Source: JACPUW01 sp049115495 (GTDB taxonomy: Bacteria > Bacteroidota > Bacteroidia > CAILMK01 > JACPUW01). From it: 64,000 nucleotides of DNA. The notes under the pieces were generated by a model, which made no database searches, had not been told where the DNA came from, and saw only the letters and a list, made by a program, of their open reading frames with translations. Shown here piece by piece: positions 56,030 to 64,000 of this stretch. The DNA lies in assembly GCA_049115495.1 (NCBI GenBank), contig JAGDZV010000008.1:124001-188000 (forward strand). The letters run 5' to 3'. The position numbers and the translations under genes were made by a program. Positions within the stretch are counted from its first letter, which is position 1, and each line of letters starts with the position of its first letter.

Positions 56030-56713
56030 ATGCTTAGGTTGTTTCCTTTTATTATTTGTGCCTTATTCGCTTGCTCAGGAAGCAATTTAGATGAACCCAT
56101 TGAACAATTGGAGTCTAAAACCAAACTCAAATATTTAGCACTTGGTGATTCTTACACAATTGGCCAAGGGGTAAGCGAACTAGAACGTTGGCCAAATATC
56201 TTAACCGCCAAATTAAATGAGAGCGATACTATTATTTCAGAAACCAAAATAATTGCCAAAACAGGATGGACCACCAATAACCTTCTTAGTGCCATTGAAA
56301 ATGAAGCACCAACTGATTATGATCTTGTATCATTACTAATTGGTGTAAATAATCAATACCGTGGTCAAGATTTTGGGGTTTACGAGCAAGAATTTGATTC
56401 ATTATTAAACATAGCAATTGAAATTGCCGGAAATTCAGAAATGGTTTTTGTGGTTTCAATCCCAGACTATGGTGTTACCCCTTTTGGACAAAGCAATGCA
56501 GAAAAAATAGCAGAAGAACTTGATGACTATAATGAATATGCCAAAAAGGTGTGTGAAACGCAAAATATTCCTTTCGTAGATATTACAGAAATTTCAAGGC
56601 AAATGGGTAATAATTATGGCGCATTGGCTCCAGATAATCTACATCCTAGTGGTAATCAATATAGAAATTGGGTTGAGAAGATTTATCCGGTAGTTTTAAA
56701 TCTTATTGACTAG
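56030..56713 (+). CDS. SGNH/GDSL-type lipase or esterase, lipoprotein
   Basis: 227 residues. Lipobox-like FACSG (Cys15). Block I GDSYTIGQGV with the nucleophile Ser, block III GVNNQYRG (Gly-x-Asn), and block V DNLHPSGNQ with Asp and His. Full SGNH set, so an active hydrolase on esters or acetyl groups of glycans or lipids; probably periplasmic or outer membrane. Preceded by an amino acid permease 61 bases away. Confidence 0.9.
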   Translation: MLRLFPFIICALFACSGSNLDEPIEQLESKTKLKYLALGDSYTIGQGVSELERWPNILTAKLNESDTIISETKIIAKTGWTTNNLLSAIENEAPTDYDLVSLLIGVNNQYRGQDFGVYEQEFDSLLNIAIEIAGNSEMVFVVSIPDYGVTPFGQSNAEKIAEELDDYNEYAKKVCETQNIPFVDITEISRQMGNNYGALAPDNLHPSGNQYRNWVEKIYPVVLNLID

Positions 56714-56849
56714 TGTATATTATATGTAACGAGAAAAAAAAAATTGTAACACTTAATACTTAAAAGAACACACTTATTGAGTAATTGAACTTGTTGGGAT
56801 AGTTTGTTGAAGTTTACTTCATACTTTGCCATAAACCACACCAAGAACA

Positions 56850-59732
56850 ATGAAAAACTACTCGATTCTTTTTGCTTTTACAATTTTTATTTTTTCATTT
56901 TTGAGTACAAACGCCACGCATGTAATGGGCGGTGAATTTGAATGGGAAAAAATTGGGAAAGATACTTTTAAAATTACGGCAGTTATTTACAGAGACTGTA
57001 ACGGTATTGCTTTAAATAATGGTAACATTACGGTTACGTCAACATGTGGAACAATTGTTTTAAGCCCAACTAGGGTAAATACTTCTGATGTTACACCAGT
57101 TTGTAAAACCACCACAACACGCTGTGCCAATAGTGCTAGTACTTATGGCTATGGGGTTGAACGATATGAACTGGCAGCAACCTTTGTAGATACGTTTAGT
57201 TGCTGCGACTTTAACTTAGTTTGGCAACAATGCTGTAGAAACGGAAGCATTACTACCGGAGCAGCAAATCAAAACTTTTATATTGAAGCTAGCATGAATA
57301 CCTGCAAAGGATCTTCAGTTGCTTGGAATGCTCCAGGAGCTACTATTTTATGCCTAGGAAGAGACCAAAGGTTTGATTTTGGAATTACAACTGATAATAA
57401 AAATGACTCAGTTGTATATAAACTAATTGCCCCAAAAATTGCTGCAGCAGGCTCAGTTACCTATACAGGAAAGTATGAATATGATAAACCAATAAACTAT
57501 TTAGGATTTCCGAGAACTGGTTTAAACCTACCTCAGGGTTTCCATTTAGATCCTATTACAGGCGAACTGCAATTTAGACCAATGAAATCTGAAATAACTG
57601 TTTTTGCCATTGAAGCTAAGGTTTATAGAAACAGTAATTTGATTCAGAGCACATCAAGAGATATGCAACTGGTAGTAATAAAATGCCCAAAGAACAGTCC
57701 ACCAGTACTTACTGGGTTTAATGGTGTTTCATTAAAAAGTGCTTCTCTTTTTAAAACGATTTGTACAAACGAAAAGATTTGTATCGATTTTGAAACTTCA
57801 GACCCTGACAATAAAGACTCAGTAAAACTATCTGCAGTTAGGCTACCAAATGGTTCAAGTTTTTCTATAAAAGACAAAACCGCGCAATTACAGCAAGGCG
57901 AATTCTGCTGGACACCCGATTCTTCAAATACATCAGACATTCCACATAAATTAGTTTTGCTAGCAAAGGACAACAGTTGCCCTACCTATGCCACGCAAAT
58001 GGTTGTTTACCAAATAAGGGTTGCCGAACCTCAAAAAGTAAATGTATCATTAACAAAAACGGCTTTAAACAACTGTGGTGAATACTCTTTTAAAGTAATT
58101 GAGAAAAATGGACTAAAACCATACAGTATTCAGTGGTTTATACAAGACACCATAAAAGTAGGAGAAGGTGATAGCATTTATCATACATTTACTACTACCG
58201 GTTGGAATAAAATTAAGGCACTGGTTAACGATTGTGATTCAATTATTCTTGAAGATTCCGTTGAGATTAAGAAAATAAATCAAATTAAATCAACATTAAG
58301 AGATACAGAGATTTGCCAAACCGATACATTTATTCTTAACGCTGGTATAACAGGAAACAACGGTAAAACTAACTATACATGGCAAGTAGGTAACAACTTA
58401 AATTTTTCAGGAAAAACCGACACAAGTTTTTTAGTGCTTCCACTTGCTCAATTTACAAATACCATAAAAGACATAATTAGCTTTGAAGTTATTGATGCAG
58501 ATGGTTGTTCATTAAGGGATACAATTAGTTTTTTATCTAAAAAAATAAGCTTACGAAACATTTACAACAGCAAAGTTATTTGTTACGAATCTGTGGATTC
58601 ACTTATTTTAGACACTTCAGGTTCGGGGGGTGACTGGATTGGTCAAAATGTTTCAAATAATGTAATGTCTCTTAAAGGGTTAGCACCTGGCAGTTATCCA
58701 ATTGCCTTTAAAAGTGTAGCTGATCTAATTTGCATTATAGATACCGCATTAATTACCATTGCACCCAATCCTATTATTGCAATAAATAGCGATATTAATA
58801 CATGTATTGATGCTGATAAAAAGGTACTAACGGCTTTGCCGCTTGGTGGTAATTGGTTTGGAAATGGGGTAAACAAAAAAGGAGAATTTGACCCAAATAG
58901 TATGGGACAAGGAGAATATGTAATATCATATGAGTTTACAGACTCTTTGGGTTGTTACAACTCAGATTCAATGAAAATAAAGGTATTTGATTACACACCA
59001 ATTGTCACTGTTAGCGATACAATTGCTGAATGTATTAATGGCGATAATGTTGACTTTTTAGCTTCAGCTTCTGGCGGACAGTGGAAAGGACGTGGCTTTT
59101 CAAGCTTTTCAAACCCTGTAAGCTTAAAACCATCAGATTTTAACGCAGGCCAAAACGTTATTACTTACACATTTGAAGACAGCAACGAATGTATAAGCAT
59201 TGATACTTCTATTCTCATAATCAATGAATTACCCTCTCCATCATTTAAAGTGATGGACGATACAGTTTTTTCCGGAACAAATTCAAAAGTTATTAATATG
59301 TCTGTTGACGGTAACACGGCTAGCTACGAATGGCTTCTTGGAAATCCAGTTTTTGAGAAAGCCAAAAGCTTTCACTTTGAAGAAGAACTAGACTCATTAG
59401 GAACCTTTGACTTAGGGCTTGTAGCAACATTTAAAAACAATGGATGCACCGATACAATATCTCAAACCAATGCCATTACAGTTGTTTTTAGTGTTGGCTT
59501 TGATTATCAAGAGAGCGCAATTAATGTTTTTCCAAACCCGGTAAACCAATCTTTTACCATTGATTCTGATGAAAAAGTAAAAAACATTGTTATTTATGAT
59601 TTAACAGGTAAAGAGGTGTCAAGACATTTAAATCAAAAAACAATAAACTTAACCAACGTCCACTCAGGCACTTATTTACTAAAAATTGAGACTGAAAATG
59701 GTCTATATATTAAACGGATAAATAAACTTTAA
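56850..59732 (+). CDS. T9SS type A surface protein, paralog B
   Basis: 960 residues. Signal peptide about 1-22 (ending TNA). Same N-terminal module as paralog A (THVMGGEFEWEK ... YRDCNG), the same PGGT-like Ig repeats (GGNWFGNGVNKKGEFDP, GGQWKGRGFSS), and a Por_Sec_tail end (VFPNPVNQSF ... VHSGTYLLKIET). Full-length match to 47216-50155; they diverged by duplication. Predicted export through T9SS. A strong terminator follows. Confidence 0.92.
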   Translation: MKNYSILFAFTIFIFSFLSTNATHVMGGEFEWEKIGKDTFKITAVIYRDCNGIALNNGNITVTSTCGTIVLSPTRVNTSDVTPVCKTTTTRCANSASTYGYGVERYELAATFVDTFSCCDFNLVWQQCCRNGSITTGAANQNFYIEASMNTCKGSSVAWNAPGATILCLGRDQRFDFGITTDNKNDSVVYKLIAPKIAAAGSVTYTGKYEYDKPINYLGFPRTGLNLPQGFHLDPITGELQFRPMKSEITVFAIEAKVYRNSNLIQSTSRDMQLVVIKCPKNSPPVLTGFNGVSLKSASLFKTICTNEKICIDFETSDPDNKDSVKLSAVRLPNGSSFSIKDKTAQLQQGEFCWTPDSSNTSDIPHKLVLLAKDNSCPTYATQMVVYQIRVAEPQKVNVSLTKTALNNCGEYSFKVIEKNGLKPYSIQWFIQDTIKVGEGDSIYHTFTTTGWNKIKALVNDCDSIILEDSVEIKKINQIKSTLRDTEICQTDTFILNAGITGNNGKTNYTWQVGNNLNFSGKTDTSFLVLPLAQFTNTIKDIISFEVIDADGCSLRDTISFLSKKISLRNIYNSKVICYESVDSLILDTSGSGGDWIGQNVSNNVMSLKGLAPGSYPIAFKSVADLICIIDTALITIAPNPIIAINSDINTCIDADKKVLTALPLGGNWFGNGVNKKGEFDPNSMGQGEYVISYEFTDSLGCYNSDSMKIKVFDYTPIVTVSDTIAECINGDNVDFLASASGGQWKGRGFSSFSNPVSLKPSDFNAGQNVITYTFEDSNECISIDTSILIINELPSPSFKVMDDTVFSGTNSKVINMSVDGNTASYEWLLGNPVFEKAKSFHFEEELDSLGTFDLGLVATFKNNGCTDTISQTNAITVVFSVGFDYQESAINVFPNPVNQSFTIDSDEKVKNIVIYDLTGKEVSRHLNQKTINLTNVHSGTYLLKIETENGLYIKRINKL

Positions 59733-59757
59733 ATAAATCTGCAAATAACTTTTCTCG

Positions 59758-59800
59758 AATGATGAATTGAATTTCTTTTTCAATTCATCATTCTTTTTTT
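59758..59800 (+). terminator. Terminator of T9SS paralog B
   Basis: 14-base perfect stem AATGATGAATTGAA / TTCAATTCATCATT, 7-base loop, followed by CTTTTTTT. Confidence 0.92.
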
Positions 59801-59910
59801 AAGACATATCGCCTCTTCATTAATAGCTAATTAAAGCTCAAATACACACTTTTTTAGGCCGAAGAAAATAAAAAACAAATACTTTCATTTTTAATTAGTT
59901 CATTTCTCTG

Positions 59911-59918
59911 GGTTACCT
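59911..59918 (+). promoter_or_regulatory. GGTTACCT element upstream of sigma gene 2
   Basis: GGTTACCT, 37 bases before the sigma start codon, matching the core of the element 34 bases before sigma gene 1. Possible promoter or operator read by these sigma factors. Confidence 0.4.
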
Positions 59919-59955
59919 TAGATGCAAAAATCCATTTAGGGTAAAGCAGCCGCCT

Positions 59956-60516
59956 ATGACCGATCAGGAAATAGTTCTCGAAATCAAAAACGGGAATACT
60001 TCTAAACCACTAGATCTACTTTATAAGCACTTTCCATCTATTCAAAACATGATTAAAGCCCATGGAGGTGACCATGAAGAAGCGTACGATATTTTTCAAG
60101 ATGCGCTTATGGTATTGATTGAGAAAATAAATTCAGGGTCTTTTGAATTATCGGCGTCTTTAAAAACATATTTATACTCTGTATGCAAGTACAAGTTATA
60201 CGATAAAAACCGAAAGCACAAGGCCATTAGTTATACTGATACCTTACCCGAAAACGATGATAATGACGGCCATGAAGATGCTGGTTTTATGCATGAAATA
60301 GAGAGAAAGTTTGATGTAATTGATCAAGTTTTGGCCAATTTGGGCGAAAAGTGCGTCGATATATTAAGGCGATTTTATCATCAGAGAGAAAGCATGACCA
60401 TAATAGCTGAATCATTGGGTTATAACAATGTAAATACAGCTAAAACACAGAAGTACAAATGCTTAGAAAGAGCAAAAAAGATGGCTTCTGGTTTTATGGA
60501 AAACGTAAATGATTGA
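59956..60516 (+). CDS. ECF-like RNA polymerase sigma factor, module 2
   Basis: 186 residues. Region 2 includes EEAYDIFQDALMVLIEKI and LKTYLYSVCKYKLYDKNRK; region 4 LGEKCVDILRRFYHQRESMTI and NTAKTQKYKCLERAKKM. Clear paralog of the 30532 sigma. Its stop is two bases before the ATG of the partner gene. Same GGTTACCT upstream. Confidence 0.88.
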   Translation: MTDQEIVLEIKNGNTSKPLDLLYKHFPSIQNMIKAHGGDHEEAYDIFQDALMVLIEKINSGSFELSASLKTYLYSVCKYKLYDKNRKHKAISYTDTLPENDDNDGHEDAGFMHEIERKFDVIDQVLANLGEKCVDILRRFYHQRESMTIIAESLGYNNVNTAKTQKYKCLERAKKMASGFMENVND

Positions 60517-60518
60517 AA

Positions 60519-62876
60519 ATGAGAGAAGACTTACACGAAATAGAACGTATAGAGCGATACCTTGAAGGCGAAATGGATGATGCGGAACGCTTAGAATTCG
60601 AAAACGAAATGCAACAGAATCCGCAATTGAAAAAAGATACCGAGTTCTTTAAAAACCTACAAGATGGTATATCAAGACAGGCGCTAAAACTCGACATTAA
60701 AAAAGCGCAGTATCGTTATGTAAAAAAGGCTAGAAAAAGTGCTAATATTAGAAAGTTTTTGTTTGGCGGCGGAAGCTTTTTAATAATGGTTGTAGCCGTA
60801 GTGCTCATTGTATTACCCGAAGAAAAACGAGAAGAATCCTTTATTGGAAAGCTATTAACTAAGAATAATCAGCCGGCCGAAGTAATAAAGGCTTACGAAG
60901 AAGATCCTTATAAAGACTACTTGCCTGAAAGCGAGTTCTTTACTATCGACAATAATAAAGACACCACAATAACATCAACTGACGGTGTTAAACTCTACTT
61001 ACCAAAAGGCTCATTAAAACTGCCTGATGGCTCTACTCCCACGGGGCCAATTACCATAGAAATTGCTGATGCCGATAACGCAGGCGAAAGCATGCTGGGC
61101 AACTTGGTAAGTGATGATGATTTATTAGTAGAAGACGCTGCGTTTGTAAACGCAAAATTGGGCGCTCAACAATTGGTTCCTGACAAAGAAACTCCGCCTT
61201 ACATGGAGATTCCCACAATGGTTACTTCTCCAGATAAGAAAGTGTATAGCGGGACAAAAGCAAAAGATGGCAGCACAAAATGGGATAAACCGAAATTACC
61301 AGAAAACTATTTGGTTCCTTACAAATACAAGTTTTTGGATTACTACCCTGATAGCTTTAAAGCTATGGTGAATAGCAATTTACCTTATAAAGGAAGAGAA
61401 GTAGCGAATAGAAAACTTTTGGATTCTTTGTTTTTCAACACACCACTCTTAGAAAAATCTTATGGTGTAAACGCAAACGCAAGTGTTAGAGATTGCTCTA
61501 CCAACGATTGTGGTATTTGCCCAGCATATATCAAAGCCTTTGTAAATGAAAAATACGAGCGCAGTTTGTTAGCCACAAGGGAGTTTATGGACAGGCTTAA
61601 TATCATTTACCAAACTTGCGATAAGGAGCTGCTCAATATTTACATCAACAACACCGACAAACAGCTTTGGGAAATTGATGAAATGGCTTATGCGTATTTG
61701 TACAAAAAGGAAAATGGAAAAAGTGCAGATAGCGGGCCAGGTGGCGAAGCGTATTATGTAGAAAAAGCTGGTTTTAGTGCTCTCTTTTCTGATGGAAAAT
61801 TATTAGCGCAAAGCTTTGAAGAATCAGAGGGTGATGAAACTGCCAATGATTCTGCAGAAGATGAAGCCTTTCAAGATGAATCCTTTGGATTTTCTCAATA
61901 CTTCAGTGAATTCGCCAAGCTAAAACAGACCAACGTGCCCAATTCGCACATTTATGCGGCCATGATTGCCAAAGAATACGAGAAAGATGTAACAGCTCTT
62001 GCCAAAGAGCAAAAGCGCATTGAAAAAGAATACAAGAAAGAAATAAAAGAAGATGCAAAGGCAAGAGCAGCTCACACCAAGCGAGTTGAGAAATATGAAA
62101 AGCTGGTAACAAAACGAGTAAAATCAAGAATGAAGGCCTATGGTTTTAAAGTAAGTACCTTAGGCTGGAAAGCCATTGCAGAGATAAAAACAGTTCCGTC
62201 CATAGTGCCTGAGCCATTGTACGTACAAATTGAGAATTATGAGCAATATGACCATTACCACACCTATTTCGCCGTAACTGACTTAGGCGTAATTGGCAAG
62301 CTCAATAGAAATGGAGGTGGACAATTCATAATGAATGAACATAGAATCATAAACCTTCCACGATATAATACCGAAAAGATCAAGCTTGTGGGAATTGGTT
62401 TTAAAGGCAAGGAAATCTATTTCAATTCAATGGATTATTCAACAGAAGAATCAAGTACGGTTGATATGACCTTGAATAATGAACCTGTTTTTGAATTAAA
62501 GAAAACCTTAAGCAGATTAAGCGGCAGAAGCCGAAAACATAGCATTTGGCATGATATGGAACAGCAGCAAGCCTTTTATGCCGAAATGGTTAGAAGAAGA
62601 AAATTGGCTCATGAGCGCAATTTCAGAATCAAAATCCACAACATCGTTTATCCTTGCTGCGCGATTAGTACGGTTAGACCAAATGCAGGATACAATTTTG
62701 ATATTGATGAAGAAAGAAGTGAATTTGACAACACCATGTGGGAATACCGCGAAGGCATTAAGGTTATTCACCCTGATGGTAAGGTTGAATACATATTCAA
62801 AAACAAAGACCCCGAGCGATTTAAGAAATACTACAAAATGGGCGGCGGAAAGGCAGAAGTTATTTTGCCTGAGTAA
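60519..62876 (+). CDS. Single-pass membrane protein with anti-sigma-like N-terminus, module 2
   Basis: 785 residues from ATG 60519 (TTG 60513 overlaps the sigma stop; the ATG start matches the paralog). Residues 1-80 align with the module 1 partner (MREDLHEIERIERYLEGEM). Membrane helix about 82-100. Outer part: beta domain about 147-240 (VKLYLPKGSLKLPDG), a Cys cluster about 325-337 (C-x4-C-x2-C, possible disulfide), a Lys/Glu-rich coiled coil about 480-545 (KEYEKDVTALAKEQKRIEKE), and a final globular part. Probable membrane sensor that holds the sigma factor; ligand unknown. Confidence 0.8.
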   Translation: MREDLHEIERIERYLEGEMDDAERLEFENEMQQNPQLKKDTEFFKNLQDGISRQALKLDIKKAQYRYVKKARKSANIRKFLFGGGSFLIMVVAVVLIVLPEEKREESFIGKLLTKNNQPAEVIKAYEEDPYKDYLPESEFFTIDNNKDTTITSTDGVKLYLPKGSLKLPDGSTPTGPITIEIADADNAGESMLGNLVSDDDLLVEDAAFVNAKLGAQQLVPDKETPPYMEIPTMVTSPDKKVYSGTKAKDGSTKWDKPKLPENYLVPYKYKFLDYYPDSFKAMVNSNLPYKGREVANRKLLDSLFFNTPLLEKSYGVNANASVRDCSTNDCGICPAYIKAFVNEKYERSLLATREFMDRLNIIYQTCDKELLNIYINNTDKQLWEIDEMAYAYLYKKENGKSADSGPGGEAYYVEKAGFSALFSDGKLLAQSFEESEGDETANDSAEDEAFQDESFGFSQYFSEFAKLKQTNVPNSHIYAAMIAKEYEKDVTALAKEQKRIEKEYKKEIKEDAKARAAHTKRVEKYEKLVTKRVKSRMKAYGFKVSTLGWKAIAEIKTVPSIVPEPLYVQIENYEQYDHYHTYFAVTDLGVIGKLNRNGGGQFIMNEHRIINLPRYNTEKIKLVGIGFKGKEIYFNSMDYSTEESSTVDMTLNNEPVFELKKTLSRLSGRSRKHSIWHDMEQQQAFYAEMVRRRKLAHERNFRIKIHNIVYPCCAISTVRPNAGYNFDIDEERSEFDNTMWEYREGIKVIHPDGKVEYIFKNKDPERFKKYYKMGGGKAEVILPE

Positions 62877-62890
62877 ATATATGACTAAAC

Positions 62891-63000
62891 GTCATTCCGG
62901 GCTTGACCCGGAATCTGTTCTATAAATTGATCATTTTCAACCCATCGAACAGATCCTGAATCTACCAATTGGATCGGCACTTCCAGAAGTTCAGGATGAC
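62891..63000. repeat. Intergenic palindromic repeat, second family
   Basis: Opens GTCATTCCGGG with perfect hairpin ATTCCGGG / CCCGGAAT (62894-62914), inner ATCTGTTC / GAACAGAT pairing (62913-62920 with 62947-62954), and closes with TTCAGGATGAC, an imperfect inverse of the opening. Resembles a widespread type of dispersed bacterial repeat. Confidence 0.65.
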
Positions 63001-63209
63001 TAAAATATAGAACACTGTTTAGACGCTTCAGCTTCGGAACCCACAATTCTGATGACACTCCTGTTTCAAGCCTAGCTTAATCCGCTAGACCGTTTTCCAC
63101 TATTTGTACATAGCAGTTTTCTTCATTGCTTGCAATGCTATCAAGTCAAACTCGAACAAGCGACTGACGGCTGTTTATCATACCGATAGAGGAACCATTT
63201 TTAATATTA

Positions 63210-63217
63210 TATGTTTG
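63210..63217 (+). promoter_or_regulatory. -7 box for pirin gene
   Basis: TATGTTTG matches TAnnTTTG, 25 bases before the ATG at 63243. No clear -33. Confidence 0.5.
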
Positions 63218-63242
63218 TACATACATTAGCAATTACAAAGTC

Positions 63243-64000
63243 ATGAAACTAAGAAGCGTTCGCAAGGTGATTCCTGCCAAAAAGGTAAATATGGGTGGTA
63301 TTATGTTAGACCAACCCCTTCCCTATGGCGGTATAGATCAAATTGATCCATTTCTATTGGTTCATCACTGGGCAGATAAAATGCCAGGCAACGAAAGCGA
63401 AAAAAATCTTGGTGTTGGTCCTCATCCACACCGCGGCTTCTCCCCTGTTACTTTCATTTTTAAAGGAGACATTCATCATCGTGATTCATTAAACAATAGC
63501 GAAATAGTAACAGAAGGTGGTACGCAATGGATTAGTAGCGGGCGTGGCATAGTGCACAGCGAAAGGCCAAGTACTCAAATGGCTAAAAAAGGCGGCGATT
63601 TTGAATTGATTCAGTGGTGGGTAAATACCCCACAAGAGAAAAAAATGTACCCTGCTTACTACAAAGCGCTACAAAAGAAAGATACACCAACCTACAAGTC
63701 AAAAAATGGCAAAGTAAAAGTGGCAGTGGTTAATGGTTTATTCAAGGGAATTAAAGGCGACATTGAAGCGCCAAACCCAATGCTTAATCTAAGGTTTGAA
63801 ATGAAGACCGACGGCGAAATTGATGTAAACATCCCTAATGGATACAATGCCTTTATCTATCAACTAGATGGTGAATTGATAGTAAATGATAATACCAAAA
63901 CAGCTGCCAAGAATCTAACTTGGTTTAAAAATGATGGCGAAGGAATAAAACTTAAAGCAAATGCGGACACAAGGCTTATGCTACTTTCAGGTAAACCATT
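63243..64000 (+). CDS. Pirin-family protein, C-terminus cut by window edge
   Basis: 252 codons read by hand from ATG 63243, open to the edge. Bicupin of the pirin family: metal ligands in HPHRGFSPVTF (two His) and RGIVHSE (His, Glu), plus QWWVNTPQEKKM. Pirins bind iron; roles reported include quercetinase activity and redox regulation. Family length is about 280-300 residues, so about 30-50 residues are missing. Function here not determined. Confidence 0.93.
   Translation, partial: MKLRSVRKVIPAKKVNMGGIMLDQPLPYGGIDQIDPFLLVHHWADKMPGNESEKNLGVGPHPHRGFSPVTFIFKGDIHHRDSLNNSEIVTEGGTQWISSGRGIVHSERPSTQMAKKGGDFELIQWWVNTPQEKKMYPAYYKALQKKDTPTYKSKNGKVKVAVVNGLFKGIKGDIEAPNPMLNLRFEMKTDGEIDVNIPNGYNAFIYQLDGELIVNDNTKTAAKNLTWFKNDGEGIKLKANADTRLMLLSGKP

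Larger units (their letters stand above)
62877..63242. other. 366-bp gap with repeat and promoter
   Basis: Holds the palindromic repeat at 62891-63000, about 200 bases with nothing recognisable, and a TATGTTTG -7 box before pirin. Confidence 0.6.

Noticed and set aside
62551..62925. 124-codon ORF overlapping the end of the module 2 partner
   Set aside because: Same strand but a different frame inside a long well-supported gene, running into a repeat.
1..64000. CRISPR array, prophage or secretion-system cluster
   Set aside because: No regularly spaced direct repeats, cas genes, integrase, phage structural genes or T9SS machinery genes were seen; only T9SS cargo is present.

Overview
The window is AT-rich DNA from a member of the Bacteroidota (Bacteroidetes), most likely a marine or freshwater flavobacterium- or cytophaga-like species. 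This rests on several things seen directly. Five large secreted proteins end in Type IX secretion (T9SS) sorting domains: three of type A (Por_Sec_tail) and two of type B (CHU_C, gliding-motility associated). Several genes have TAnnTTTG promoter boxes (often TACTTTTG) shortly upstream and no clear Shine-Dalgarno sequence. There are many lipoproteins with loose lipoboxes, the sigma genes are of the Bacteroidetes ECF-like type, and the tmRNA tag is GNSYAMAA.

Layout. 1-3.1 kb: nucleotide-sugar genes on the minus strand (rmlB cut by the window edge, galE, ugd). 3.3-8.5 kb: a plus-strand run with a beta-barrel-like protein, waaA (Kdo transferase) and a three-gene envelope cluster of unknown function. 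8.5-14.7 kb: an FAD oxidoreductase facing dinB, a monomeric isocitrate dehydrogenase and an M28 peptidase lipoprotein. 14.7-21.5 kb: two T9SS cargo genes around a sigma-54-type response regulator that has no DNA-binding domain. 21.5-26.3 kb: a 49-residue basic protein, arginine decarboxylase divergent from an arginase-like ureohydrolase, an alpha/beta hydrolase, YebC and an NTF2-like protein. 26.7-27.2 kb: tmRNA. 27.2-32.8 kb: a saccharopine-dehydrogenase-like enzyme, a three-PAS histidine kinase and sigma/membrane-protein module 1. 32.8-39 kb: a universal stress protein, alanine dehydrogenase, an AlkD-like protein, then an EamA exporter-plsC-adenine deaminase operon. 39-47 kb: a 1720-residue T9SS type B protein, two adjacent M23 peptidases and a broken REP-associated transposase. 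47-60 kb: two paralogous T9SS type A surface proteins flanking a lipoprotein, a TfoX-like protein, pgk, a DHFR-like protein, an APC permease and an SGNH lipase. 60-64 kb: sigma/membrane-protein module 2, repeats, and pirin running off the edge.

The most interesting structure is a pair of paralogous two-gene modules (30.5-32.8 kb and 60.0-62.9 kb). Each is an unusual sigma-70-family factor joined, with a 4-base overlap or a 2-base gap, to a large single-pass membrane protein whose cytoplasmic N-terminus looks like an anti-sigma domain. Both sigma genes have GGTTACCT at nearly the same distance upstream of the start, which suggests shared autoregulation. A second point is a 164-bp imperfect palindrome at 51.2-51.4 kb. 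Its arms carry the same core as a hairpin beside the RAYT transposase remnant at 46.7 kb, consistent with a REPIN-like non-autonomous element. The rest is mainly ordinary housekeeping and envelope biology. No CRISPR array, tRNA, rRNA, prophage or intact insertion sequence was seen.
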